Source of the DNA: Nitrospira sp. CG24C
Lineage (GTDB): Bacteria > Nitrospirota > Nitrospiria > Nitrospirales > Nitrospiraceae
Assembly: GCA_002869885.2 (NCBI GenBank)
Contig: NEWR02000017.1
Span: forward strand, 1 to 54,496
Length of the DNA: 54,496 nt
Reading direction: 5' to 3'
Under the pieces are notes generated by a model. That model did no database searches. It was not told where the DNA came from and saw only the letters and a program-made list of their open reading frames with translations. Below, piece by piece: positions 34,224-43,597 of this stretch. The first letter of the stretch is position 1, and every line of letters starts with the position of its first letter. A program made the translations under genes and the position numbers.

Positions 34224-35258
34224 TTAGGCCCCCTCTGATTTCGACAGAATCGGATCGGTAAGCGTCACATCAAATTCTTGGAAAGCAGTCCCTCCCTGAG
34301 CATCTTCGGCCACCACTCGGACTTTGAATGTGCCGGTGAGTTTCGGCGCGACTTGCCATGCAATATGGCCCGTATCTGCCTCGATCGTCATCCCGGGAGG
34401 AGCGATCTCAAGCCGATAGCGAATGGGGTCTCCTTCAGGATCGATGGCTTTTACCAGATATTCATATCGCTCCCTGCCGGCCGGAACGGAGGGAGTAGAC
34501 ATGATCGTCGGGGGGCTGTTTCCGATGACGAGAGGGTCTGATTTTATCGGCTTGCCCGTGGCGGTGCGATCTCGCGAAGTCACTTCTACTATCACAACAT
34601 CCTTTGGAGAGAAGCCGGTCGTATCGAGAACTGGTTCGTCTCCTTCCTTGGCTACCGTTGCGTTGCGCCACCAACGAAACGATAGCTCAATTCGGTCCTG
34701 ATCCGGGTCATTCGCCTCAACCTGAGCCTTTACGACATCTCCCGGCTTAATGGATTGGGGCTCCAGCGAGAGGCTCACGATGCGAGGGGGAGTATTTACG
34801 ACGGACACGATCTTCGTCTGATAGGCGTCACCGCGCGTTTTCCCATCATCAGGAACCACGGTGGCACTGACTACGTCGCCGCGTTTAATGATATCAGGAG
34901 GTAACGTGGAGTTTGTCTGCCCAGCGATCGGAGATCCATTGACTGCCCACTGGTAATGATAGTTGACGGTATCTCGTTCTTGATCTTCGGTCGTAATCAA
35001 AACGGAAATCGGCCCGCTTAGAACAATCGGGTTTGGCGCCAGCTCAGCTTGGCGAATGATTGGAGGATGGTTCCCCGCCACGTTTGAACCGGCCACCTCG
35101 TCCGACGACGATTTGAACGTGCATCCATTGATCGTAAAGACCAATACTATGGTGACCAGGAAAAGGAACTCTCCTGGCAATCCACATCGACAACCGGGAG
35201 GACAATCTTCCCCCGGTTGTCTTATGATGGTCCCGATTCGAAGCCAACTCACTTTCAC
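34224..35258 (-). CDS. predicted lipoprotein with Ig/cadherin-like repeats
   Basis: 344 residues. A long N-terminal region with hydrophobic segment FLFLVTIVLVFTINGC gives a probable lipobox Cys near residue 46. About three beta-sandwich modules follow: HPPIIRQAELAPNPI..., TPPRIVSLSLEPQSIKPGD..., and a He_PIG-like module PAGRERYEYLVKAIDPEGDPI. Its ATG overlaps the pilY1 stop (ATGA), so the two are translationally coupled. A role as a pilus-tip or envelope accessory to PilY1 is inferred from that coupling. Confidence 0.75.
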   Translation of the reverse strand: MKVSWLRIGTIIRQPGEDCPPGCRCGLPGEFLFLVTIVLVFTINGCTFKSSSDEVAGSNVAGNHPPIIRQAELAPNPIVLSGPISVLITTEDQERDTVNYHYQWAVNGSPIAGQTNSTLPPDIIKRGDVVSATVVPDDGKTRGDAYQTKIVSVVNTPPRIVSLSLEPQSIKPGDVVKAQVEANDPDQDRIELSFRWWRNATVAKEGDEPVLDTTGFSPKDVVIVEVTSRDRTATGKPIKSDPLVIGNSPPTIMSTPSVPAGRERYEYLVKAIDPEGDPIRYRLEIAPPGMTIEADTGHIAWQVAPKLTGTFKVRVVAEDAQGGTAFQEFDVTLTDPILSKSEGA

Positions 35259-38200
35259 TCTCGTTGACTCATCCAGGATAGATATCGACTTGTTACGGAC
35301 CCCACTGGCTTAGTGCAGTACTGGCTCAAAGTACCAGTACTGGACTGAAGGAACCCCGTCACTCCCCCTTGGCAGCCTGCCCCGCTCGAGCTGCCTCCGC
35401 CCCCGCTTCCCTGGCCGCCTATATGGATGGCCAAGCCTGAGGCCATGCCGGTTCCGCTTCCCAGAGAGATCGATCTGTTGTTATTAGTATTTCCCCCCGA
35501 AACGGCTGTCCCAATGACCGGCGAGGTATGGGCGCTGCCGGTCAAATAGAACAAGGCATAGAGCCTTCCGTCACCGTTCGGCTGGCAGACATCGTTCAAT
35601 GGAATGAACGATGGAAAAAATACGACCCCCCCGAGTATAACTGGAGTAGCAAGAACGCGCTCGCGGGCGAATGGCAAGTTGGTATACCAGCCATCTTTAC
35701 TCTGAACGAGTCCTTGAAGCGTATTGGTCGTCGTGCCAAGCAGCGTCGTCACTCCTGTGTTATTTGAGTCAGTGACCTGATTACCGGCGCAGACGGAGCA
35801 GACCGTTGCTGCCGATACATTCACCAAATCATTGTCTAGGCAATTGGTTGAGCTTGACTGGGAACAGGCTCCACTCAATACAGAGTCCTTGATCCCAAAG
35901 AAGTATTGCGGGTCGGTATTGGTCTTATCGCCGTTCGTATAATACCGGCCTGTGCCGAAGAACACCCACAGGTTCGCAGCATCATCTAAGGCGAGTGCAG
36001 GAGCCGTCAAAATCGGTCCTGGGTCCAACGCATTCGATGCTGGAAAACTGGCCAGCATCTCTGTCGGGTCATTGCTATATCCCCAATCAGTGGGATCTGT
36101 TTCTTCTCCAAACTTCACGGCAGGAGCCGATGCAGAGACGTCTCCCGTCGTCAGTCGATAGAATTTACCAGTCCAAGGATTTGACCCGTCGGTCAAGGCT
36201 CTACCCATATAGACAGCGTCGGCTCGATAGTCAAAATTCTTATCGACCGACACAGTATCGCCTATCCACGAAGCGAAAGACCCAGGTGTAAACGTCGCTG
36301 CCAGCACAGAACCAGCCGGAGAAAGGGTGGTAGGCCCAGTTGCGAGATTCAGGACATAGACCTTCGATTTTTGCGGGCAAGTGACCCCGGGCCCCGGCGT
36401 GCAGGATGGAGGAAAGCCGGACGCCTGTTCATCGGCCCTAGCCACAGTTCCACCATATCCACTTGGACCTGAACCCACCACAACAAACCACTTCGCATTC
36501 GTGTTGTCCGTTTTCGCAGACCCAGCTGGATTCACGCGAACGATCGACGGGTAACTGGTCGTAAACCCTTGATCGACGTCGCTAAATATCCAGAGCAGCT
36601 GCGGATCCTTCTCCGGATTCGTCACGTCCATTGCGAAATAGGCGCTATAGAAGTAGCGATCCGTACCACCAATATTCACCACCATAGGCTTTCCACCAGA
36701 GGCCAACTCACAATTGCCGCAACTACCTCCCATGCGGAACCCGCCGATCAATACGGTTCCCCATCCGTCCGGATGATCGGCGTCTGGAGTGAAAATCCTC
36801 GCGTCAGTAATTTTCGGCTTCAAATCCACATAGTAGACATGTTGATAATCCGGCCGAGCTAACCACTTGAGATGAGGAAGGAGCTGATAGGGAATAAAAC
36901 CCCACATTTCAGCACCGACAGGAAGCGTGGACGAACGCAAGGGGCCTGGCCCGGTATTTAATAAACCATCCGGAGCCGTGGAGAACCATCCGTGCTCAGT
37001 CACACCAGCCGGAGCCCCTACGCTGGTATCGTCTCCTGCATGGTAAAAACCGGCATTAAAGGCATGCAACATGCCGTCATTCGCCCCCATGTACGCGACC
37101 TGTCTCCGGTTTCGATACTGTTTGAAGAAGTTCGCGTAAGTCGCATCCCCGTAGAGGACGTCATATCGCTCCTTCGGCGCTCCCACCACCGACGGAGTGG
37201 AATGGATCGGATCTCCGAGCTTCCAGACCTTGAGCGAAGCGGGGCCAGTGTCCGGTGTGACGGTCAACCGGCGATCTCGCAATCCGCTGATTTGCGGATC
37301 AACTCCCCGTATGAAGTTGATCAGGTTGTCGGCTGTGTAGACTGAGGGGGATATTTCTGCCTGTAAATATGGGCCCAATGTGGGGCTATTGGTCGTATCG
37401 AAATCAATGACCTCGCTGCTCTGAACCTTTCCATCTCCAGCTCCACCGTCCACCCAGGTAATGAGGCGACGACAGTTCACTCCCCCGCTGTTCGCGGCGC
37501 ACGTCGCACCAGCGTCAGTGAGGGCGAGGCGTCGGCCCGCCTCCCAGATTGGAGCAATCGCTGTCAGCGCCAATCCCCGTTCTCCGGGAATGGTATCGTC
37601 TGCATCGTCCGTATCTGCCGGAGGGAATATTCCGTCTCCGTCGCAGTCGTCGATCCCGTTGCAGATTTTCCCGTTGGTGCCATTGATGTCGTCGGCTTTC
37701 CCGTCTATCGGCGTCGTATCTCTATACTTGTCGACAAGGACTACCTTGTTTGTCGTATCGTAACGGGTTTTGATGATCTTATCCTGGTCGTACACCAGTC
37801 TTCCGTCTTGATTGGTATCCTCTCTCAGATTTCCCAACAGATCGAGAAAGAGGCCCTGCGTATAGCCGGTCCATTTCACATCTGCGCCTGTCGCCACCTC
37901 TAACCGGCTGGGGAAAAAATAGGACTGATAGAGCGCGCCTTCTCCCGTGGCCGAGGTTGCAAGCACGGACACAGCCGTACCTGATGCAGCCTTCTGCAGA
38001 AGGCTCACTAACGCGCTCGTAAGCTTGCCCTTAATATCGTCGGCATTTTGCGCTTCAAAATAGGTGTCAGGGAAACCATCTGCGCCAGGCAGACCTGTGT
38101 CGTTATTGACCCTGTCCCAATCCGCCTGTATGTCAGGCGTATCTACCCCGCCCGGTCCGAGGTTATCGTTGTTCGTGTCTTCGAACCCTCCCTGCTTGGC

Positions 38201-40120
38201 TGCTTGCATGACCAACTCGCGCCCGTTGATATCTCCGAAGGCAAACACCGAATACAGCGTAACATTCTGAAAGCCTGGAACGTCCCGTCCGGCCTCGGCG
38301 ATTCCGGCGACCGTTGCCGCCCGCAAGTCTGTCACATGGCCCCAGAAAGCGATGTCGTCCAAACTGTGGTTCTTGTTGATATTGGGGCTACTCGTATCGA
38401 GCAAGTTGTAGTCGCTGCGATGTTTTTTCAACAATACGTCCGGCGCGATTGGATTCTGGGATCGCCAACAGCCTGAACCGCCTGTGTATGCTGCTGCAGT
38501 CGGTGGGGGGGTGGTTGGAGAAAAAGAGCCGGTACAGTGAGTATTATTGCCGTGCGATAAATGAGCGTAGTCGTCGATAGTAGACGGAAGATTATTGTCG
38601 GAATTGGCCTCCCCGTCCGTCAGAAAGAGGATAAACGTTTTACAGCAGGTGACTTGCGCCGAACTGCTGACCCAGTTGGGAGATGGATAGCTCGTGGGGG
38701 ACCCAAGGTTGCTCTTGAAGGGGTCTGCGCCGATAAAATAGGGATCTCTACCGCAGGCATCCGTGATGTACCCAGCGCTCGGAGCAGCGGTATTGCAGGT
38801 CTCACCGGTTTTGAGCACATTGACTTCTAATGTCCCAAGTCCGCCGGCTGTCTGTCCGGCCCGATACGCCGGACCGCACCCGCTAAAGGCACAGGGATAG
38901 AGGTACGATCCCGTCACGCCGAAGGGCTGTGGCAACTGGGCAATGTACCTAATTCCCGTGTAGAGCGTTTCGGCCAATGGGGTGTAGGTGGAGGACCCGG
39001 CCTGTTCGATACCGACGATCATCGCTGCCAGGTTGTTTGCATAGGTTGTAACGGTTGTCGCATCATAGGGCCGGGATTGGTTCGAGCCGATGGGTACGAC
39101 CACGATCCCTCCGTCGTTGGTCGTGGTATTCTGCCTGAATTCCAACAGACCGAACCGGGCCTTGGCGCCGAGCGACTGAATGAGACCCGTGGGCTCCGTT
39201 GGAACCGTAAAACGAACGACAAACTTACCGCCGGTCGAGCTGCCGGTCGGTGTCGTGGTGCAGGAATTTGCTCCGTTGCTCGGAGGACTCGTAGTCGAGA
39301 CCGTAACGCAGAATGAACCATTCAAGGTTCCCGAGCCTCGAAGATGAAAGACGAGCGAGGCGCCGGCTCCTCCCAGGCTAGATTGAAGCGCAGTTGGCAC
39401 ACGGCCATCGGCGCAGGACACCGTACCAGGCAGCGAGAGAGTACAGGCGCCCTTTACTATGGGGTGGGTTGAATTGTCGTCACAGCAATCGTGGTAGGTG
39501 CCGTTATCGTTTTTCATGGTGATCGCCAACGGACTGCCGCTCGGCGGACAGGCAGCCAGAGGGTCCGTGTTGGTGCGGGCCACGGCACATTGAGCCCCAA
39601 TGAAAGCTTGTTTGAGGGCATCGTGGCGGCGATAGGTGATGTAGTTCAGGAGATTGCCGTCCCATTCAGTGCCACCGCAGGCAGTGCCGATTGCAGCCTT
39701 GACTGTCACAACATAGACGAAGCGGTTTTGACCGCTGTCATAGGTATAGCAGCGCATCGGATCGAAGAGCCCTTTGAAGGTCACGGTCTCTACGAAGGGC
39801 GCGCCGGTCGGCAACGGCGACGAAATGGCGGCTCCGCTGCCATTAACATACTGCGCCGGGATTGTCTGACAATTGGTATAAGGAGTGCCGTCATTATCCT
39901 GCTGACCGCCGCAGTAGGCTCGGTACCCCATCGTGCCGGAGTTGTCGAACATCACTAGTACGTTAGGCGTCACCGCATCCGCGATGAAAGGAGGCTGCGA
40001 CGCATAGTCGCTGTTGCTGGGCACTGCGCCGGCGTCGCTCGCGATTCCCAGGAACCAAACAAGCCCCAGTACAAGGACGACCATCATGGCACCGCTGTGT
40101 TTCAACTTCTCGCGTGTCAT
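35255..40120 (-). CDS. pilY1: type IV pilus tip adhesin PilY1
   Basis: About 1621 residues. A signal peptide (HSGAMMVVLVLGLVWFLG...) precedes a von Willebrand A-like region with a MIDAS-type DNSGTMG near residue 63. A C-terminal PilC/PilY1 beta-propeller (about 1000-1480) follows. Ca-binding-like loops are seen (DTNQDGRLVYDQD; DCDGDGIFPPADTDDADD). PilY1 sits at the pilus tip with minor pilins, promoting assembly and surface sensing. The ATG at 40120 has GGAGGAAA upstream. The last 100 residues are Gly/Ser-rich. It follows the minor-pilin genes in the classical order. Confidence 0.92.
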   Translation of the reverse strand: MTREKLKHSGAMMVVLVLGLVWFLGIASDAGAVPSNSDYASQPPFIADAVTPNVLVMFDNSGTMGYRAYCGGQQDNDGTPYTNCQTIPAQYVNGSGAAISSPLPTGAPFVETVTFKGLFDPMRCYTYDSGQNRFVYVVTVKAAIGTACGGTEWDGNLLNYITYRRHDALKQAFIGAQCAVARTNTDPLAACPPSGSPLAITMKNDNGTYHDCCDDNSTHPIVKGACTLSLPGTVSCADGRVPTALQSSLGGAGASLVFHLRGSGTLNGSFCVTVSTTSPPSNGANSCTTTPTGSSTGGKFVVRFTVPTEPTGLIQSLGAKARFGLLEFRQNTTTNDGGIVVVPIGSNQSRPYDATTVTTYANNLAAMIVGIEQAGSSTYTPLAETLYTGIRYIAQLPQPFGVTGSYLYPCAFSGCGPAYRAGQTAGGLGTLEVNVLKTGETCNTAAPSAGYITDACGRDPYFIGADPFKSNLGSPTSYPSPNWVSSSAQVTCCKTFILFLTDGEANSDNNLPSTIDDYAHLSHGNNTHCTGSFSPTTPPPTAAAYTGGSGCWRSQNPIAPDVLLKKHRSDYNLLDTSSPNINKNHSLDDIAFWGHVTDLRAATVAGIAEAGRDVPGFQNVTLYSVFAFGDINGRELVMQAAKQGGFEDTNNDNLGPGGVDTPDIQADWDRVNNDTGLPGADGFPDTYFEAQNADDIKGKLTSALVSLLQKAASGTAVSVLATSATGEGALYQSYFFPSRLEVATGADVKWTGYTQGLFLDLLGNLREDTNQDGRLVYDQDKIIKTRYDTTNKVVLVDKYRDTTPIDGKADDINGTNGKICNGIDDCDGDGIFPPADTDDADDTIPGERGLALTAIAPIWEAGRRLALTDAGATCAANSGGVNCRRLITWVDGGAGDGKVQSSEVIDFDTTNSPTLGPYLQAEISPSVYTADNLINFIRGVDPQISGLRDRRLTVTPDTGPASLKVWKLGDPIHSTPSVVGAPKERYDVLYGDATYANFFKQYRNRRQVAYMGANDGMLHAFNAGFYHAGDDTSVGAPAGVTEHGWFSTAPDGLLNTGPGPLRSSTLPVGAEMWGFIPYQLLPHLKWLARPDYQHVYYVDLKPKITDARIFTPDADHPDGWGTVLIGGFRMGGSCGNCELASGGKPMVVNIGGTDRYFYSAYFAMDVTNPEKDPQLLWIFSDVDQGFTTSYPSIVRVNPAGSAKTDNTNAKWFVVVGSGPSGYGGTVARADEQASGFPPSCTPGPGVTCPQKSKVYVLNLATGPTTLSPAGSVLAATFTPGSFASWIGDTVSVDKNFDYRADAVYMGRALTDGSNPWTGKFYRLTTGDVSASAPAVKFGEETDPTDWGYSNDPTEMLASFPASNALDPGPILTAPALALDDAANLWVFFGTGRYYTNGDKTNTDPQYFFGIKDSVLSGACSQSSSTNCLDNDLVNVSAATVCSVCAGNQVTDSNNTGVTTLLGTTTNTLQGLVQSKDGWYTNLPFARERVLATPVILGGVVFFPSFIPLNDVCQPNGDGRLYALFYLTGSAHTSPVIGTAVSGGNTNNNRSISLGSGTGMASGLAIHIGGQGSGGGGSSSGAGCQGGVTGFLQSSTGTLSQYCTKPVGSVTSRYLSWMSQRE

Positions 40121-40166
40121 GGTATTTTCCTCCTCGTCTGCTAGCAACCTATGAACTCATTCCGAC

Positions 40167-40550
40167 TCATTGAGGGAACAGCACCACGATGTGATCGATG
40201 AGCCCTTCCGTCACACGGACTTTGACATTGAACCCCGGGTCGAGGTCTTTGGCTTCAAGTTCTACTCCATGCCCCTCACCGTCTATCAGCTTTACTTGAG
40301 GATGAAATGGATAGGTCTTACCGTGATTAATCTGAAGCGCGGTTCCGTGATTCTCCGTGACTTTACCTGAAACAACGATGGCGCCCTCTTGCTGATTCGT
40401 TTGTTGAGCCCACAGGACCGAGGGAACAACAAAGCCAAGACAGGCCCCTAAGCCGATAATAATCGCAAGGATCAGTACCGCGCCCAGAGATGGGATGCGT
40501 TCATTTTTTCGCTGTTCCGAAGCGCGAACAATTTCCGGGTTGAGCACCAT
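40167..40550 (-). CDS. small membrane-anchored protein in the pilY1 operon, unknown
   Basis: 127 residues. One membrane segment (about 23-48, SLGAVLILAIIIGLGACLGFVV) precedes an exported domain of about 70 residues (SGKVTENHGTALQINHGKTY...LIDHIVVLFP) that looks like a small beta-barrel. I recognise no family. The ATG at 40550 has GGAGGAG upstream, overlapping the pilX end. Its place between pilX and pilY1 suggests a role in pilus assembly. Confidence 0.7.
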   Translation of the reverse strand: MVLNPEIVRASEQRKNERIPSLGAVLILAIIIGLGACLGFVVPSVLWAQQTNQQEGAIVVSGKVTENHGTALQINHGKTYPFHPQVKLIDGEGHGVELEAKDLDPGFNVKVRVTEGLIDHIVVLFPQ

Positions 40551-40563
40551 AGTCTCCTCCGTT

Positions 40564-41190
40564 TTATAGCTGGCGCTGGCAACTTTCCCCACTTAACGTA
40601 CAGGCATATACAGCCGTCACAGGACTCGCAGTACCGGTGGCTGTGTTCGTTGCCACGCAGTTGATCCGATAGAAGATTTCCACTCCTCCACTAGCAGCGC
40701 TTGACCCTGTACCTTCATACGCACCGGCAAATTGCAACCCGCTCCCTGATTTGGCCTTTATGTAGAGCCGATCGATATCACCATTCACTGTGTAAGGGGG
40801 AAGGCTGAGCACAATGTCTGGGCCAGCAGCGCCCACTCCGTTCGGTGCGTCAGGGTCGGCTTCGGCGCCAACCTCCCCGCGGATTTCCGCTGCTAAGGTT
40901 GGGGGGCCCGCGAGACTGGCGGCCGGCACAGGGGATGGCGAGAAGGCCAAAGCCACCTCTCCGTCATCCAACGCTCGCTGCAAAACGTTAACGGATGTGC
41001 CGAGACAGGATTCTGCCGCAATTCCTGCGGTCTCCATTGAGGCGCCAAAGCCGGCCATGCGATTTTCAAGCCCGGTCGCAGTGATGGCAGCTATTGCTAA
41101 TGTAGTCATAATCACCAACAGCAATACGACCGTCAGTAAGGCGATCCCCTGCTCAGACCCTATGCGGTTTCTTTTCGATTCTTTCCTCAC
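40564..41190 (-). CDS. pilX: minor pilin PilX
   Basis: 208 residues. Prepilin leader ends EQG|IALLTVVLLLVIMTTLAIAA, lacking the usual Glu at +5 as in PilX/GspK proteins. The globular part contains four Cys. GTG start with GGGAGG 6 nt upstream. It lies between pilW and pilY1 genes in the usual minor-pilin order; PilX helps PilY1 reach the pilus tip. Confidence 0.85.
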   Translation of the reverse strand: MRKESKRNRIGSEQGIALLTVVLLLVIMTTLAIAAITATGLENRMAGFGASMETAGIAAESCLGTSVNVLQRALDDGEVALAFSPSPVPAASLAGPPTLAAEIRGEVGAEADPDAPNGVGAAGPDIVLSLPPYTVNGDIDRLYIKAKSGSGLQFAGAYEGTGSSAASGGVEIFYRINCVATNTATGTASPVTAVYACTLSGESCQRQL

Positions 41191-41201
41191 TGCTAGCCTC
41201 C

Positions 41202-42323
41202 CTACTGGCCGATGTTCCTCACATCGACTGTCCGAGTCAAAACACGCCGCCTCACGCTCGAATAGGGTGGGGTAAGCGTGCCGAAGTCGGCTGCTGCGAA
41301 CACCCCCTGTGCATGGTTATGATCGCTCACCTGCCATGCAGTCGGCGACAACGTTCCTGCGCCATTCGCTTCGCCTAGCCCTTGGTCTCCCATTGTCTGC
41401 CTGCCCACAACGGTCACCTGCACGAGACGAACCTTGTCCGGAGTCATCGGTGGCGTGGCCCATAAACTGTCAGTAACGAAATCCGCCTGATCAAACCCTG
41501 CAGCGCCTGCTTGGTCGTCAATAACCCTGTCGGGATTCCCCCCGTTGATGACAGTCCTACATCCGTCGCAAGCATAGGCAAATTGTATATCTTCTATGCC
41601 ATCCACGATGGCCACAGCATTGGCTGCGACGGCAGTCGTATTTCTTCGCAAACATGGTGCGGTTCCTCCGTTGCACAGTGCGGTGGTGGAACCAATGTCA
41701 TAGGTCACACATTGCAGTAGGTACACCATCAGGCCTGCGGGCAACGCAGCTGGAGGGGGAATAGGAGCAAAGTTGATGTCATTCCCGCTCACAGAAATGA
41801 CCTGAGCGGTTACGATGCCGCCAAGAGAGATGAATGCGTTATTCAAACTCCCCCCTGCTTCTACGGCCATGTTCGCAACGGCGCCGGCTGGGAGTGTAAC
41901 TTTATTGAGGGTGGCAACCCCTCCAACCGCGGACGTCAATGTCCATGCTGGCGCAGCAGAATTTCCCAAAGGCACTAAAAGCCGAATCGAGTCCGGGCCT
42001 GTATCCGCCCCTCCTGTATTCGCGTCAATAGGAACAATCGCCGTGGCACAGGATCCTACGGGCGCAGTCATCCCAAATCCTGCCAGTTTGACGTCGCGAG
42101 AAATGATGTCCATGGCGGCGCGAACGTTCTGTTGTGTCGCTACGGTTTGGTCATTCGCCACCGTAGCTTTATTTGTAGTGGTCATGATCGTAAAACCTGC
42201 GGTGGCTATGATCACAGCCACCAATGCCCCTATCATCACCTCTATCAGCGTCATGCCTCCCTGATTGGAGGACATACCGCGATCAGTCTCTAGCGGTGAC
42301 ACACTGGTGAAGTTACGTATCAT
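41202..42323 (-). CDS. pilW: minor pilin PilW
   Basis: 373 residues. Leader cleavage QGG|MTLIEVMIGALVAV with Glu+5, and RAAMDIISRDVKLAGFGM, the hallmark block of PilW. The large C-terminal domain has Cys pairs including CDGC. It starts 6 nt after the pilV stop. PilW is part of the minor-pilin tip complex that primes pilus assembly. Confidence 0.88.
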   Translation of the reverse strand: MIRNFTSVSPLETDRGMSSNQGGMTLIEVMIGALVAVIIATAGFTIMTTTNKATVANDQTVATQQNVRAAMDIISRDVKLAGFGMTAPVGSCATAIVPIDANTGGADTGPDSIRLLVPLGNSAAPAWTLTSAVGGVATLNKVTLPAGAVANMAVEAGGSLNNAFISLGGIVTAQVISVSGNDINFAPIPPPAALPAGLMVYLLQCVTYDIGSTTALCNGGTAPCLRRNTTAVAANAVAIVDGIEDIQFAYACDGCRTVINGGNPDRVIDDQAGAAGFDQADFVTDSLWATPPMTPDKVRLVQVTVVGRQTMGDQGLGEANGAGTLSPTAWQVSDHNHAQGVFAAADFGTLTPPYSSVRRRVLTRTVDVRNIGQ

Positions 42324-42329
42324 CTTGAC

Positions 42330-42857
42330 CTATTCAGGAGCGACAACTGACCTTAGAATTATCTGCCTCGGCCTCGCCGTCTTATTCGCACCGGTTGTCC
42401 CGGTCCATGTCATCGTGAGAACAACGAGATTTTGGTTGAGCGGTGGTACTGTCGGACCCGTTACTGTCACTGCCACCTGACCTCGCAAGCCAGTTAGATT
42501 TGCAGCAAAGGTACTGGACAATAGGGCCCTCCATTGATCGCAGTCTCCGCGCGCCATCGGCTGTGTGGTCGCATTGATTGTGCAAGCCACCGACGTATCG
42601 ATGCCGTTATAGGCTATTACATTCCTTCGATTGAAATGAATTCTGTCCATGATGTCAGTTGCAAGAGTTGTCACTCTTGTTAATTCATTTGCGTCGACAT
42701 TCCGACTGAATGTCATCGCTTGCATGCCTGATATGCCAAGTAATCCAACTGCCAAAATAGCCCCTGCAATCATCCCTTCTATGAGAGAAAACCCGCGATC
42801 GCCAATCATCAACGGTCCCCTCTGCTGTATCGTATCTACAAGTCCGTTCATGCTCAT
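42330..42857 (-). CDS. pilV: minor pilin PilV
   Basis: 175 residues. Leader DRG|FSLIEGMIAGAILAVGLLG with Glu+5; the block LGISGMQAMT...NELTRVTTLATDIMDRI is typical of PilV. The ATG at 42857 overlaps the fimT stop as TAATG, implying coupled translation. Two Cys in the globular part (VACTI, GDCDQ). Confidence 0.87.
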   Translation of the reverse strand: MSMNGLVDTIQQRGPLMIGDRGFSLIEGMIAGAILAVGLLGISGMQAMTFSRNVDANELTRVTTLATDIMDRIHFNRRNVIAYNGIDTSVACTINATTQPMARGDCDQWRALLSSTFAANLTGLRGQVAVTVTGPTVPPLNQNLVVLTMTWTGTTGANKTARPRQIILRSVVAPE

Positions 42858-43366
42858 TACGCACACGTCGAAGCGGCGCACCACTTTATTTTCCCACGAG
42901 GCGTGATCTGAACTGAGTAGGAAAGGCCTTGGTTATTCGAAATTACAATCAGTTGGTTTGTAGTCCCTCCACCAGAACGTGTACCTAGGGGAGAAAAAAT
43001 GACGTTGGCTGGCCCTGGGCTAAGACCTGTTACCGTCGACATCATCTGGATTGGCTGTATCACCTGAATCGAGTTAGCATCCGTGGCTGAAAATTGTACT
43101 TTCCCCGCACTTAAAGCGAGAGTCACTGTCACCGGCGAGTTTCGGCTCATTGCTGCAAGTCTGGCTAAGGTTAATTGGCCCTGAATTTCCGTTGCCGCCT
43201 GCTTCAGTTGATAGCGGGCATTCCATGTGAGGTAGTTTGGAACTGCTATCGCTGAACCAATCCCAATAATCGCCACGACGATCATCATCTCCACCAGCGT
43301 AAACCCACCCTCGCGGTTCTTCTGTCCGAGCATATCATTCGTCCAATTTTGTCTTGTTATACCCAT
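42857..43366 (-). CDS. fimT: minor pilin FimT/GspH-type
   Basis: 169 residues. Leader REGG|FTLVEMMIVVAIIGIGSAIAVPNYL and the GspH/FimT globular domain with the AATEIQGQLTLARLAAMSRNSPV block. I chose ATG 43366 (AAGGTGA upstream) over 43333, which would give a shorter leader. First gene of the operon fimT-pilV-pilW-pilX-small protein-pilY1-lipoprotein. The gap to pilB (43367-43597) has no clear promoter by eye. Confidence 0.86.
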   Translation of the reverse strand: MGITRQNWTNDMLGQKNREGGFTLVEMMIVVAIIGIGSAIAVPNYLTWNARYQLKQAATEIQGQLTLARLAAMSRNSPVTVTLALSAGKVQFSATDANSIQVIQPIQMMSTVTGLSPGPANVIFSPLGTRSGGGTTNQLIVISNNQGLSYSVQITPRGKIKWCAASTCA

Positions 43367-43597
43367 AGCGCCAGTCACCTTCACGCAAGGGACATACCAT
43401 TGAGAACACAAGGGCTGGCAGCCATAAGCCATTGATATTAAACGCTACGAGAAAGGTTGCTCTATTACGTATGAACCTTTTTCGGACTTACGAGAGACAA
43501 TTTTCGTCGGAGAAAAATACCTCAATTGGAGGATTTTCTGAGCGGGCTGGAACGATGAGACGGAAGAATGCTGCCTGATGCGGATGCTATAGCTCGG

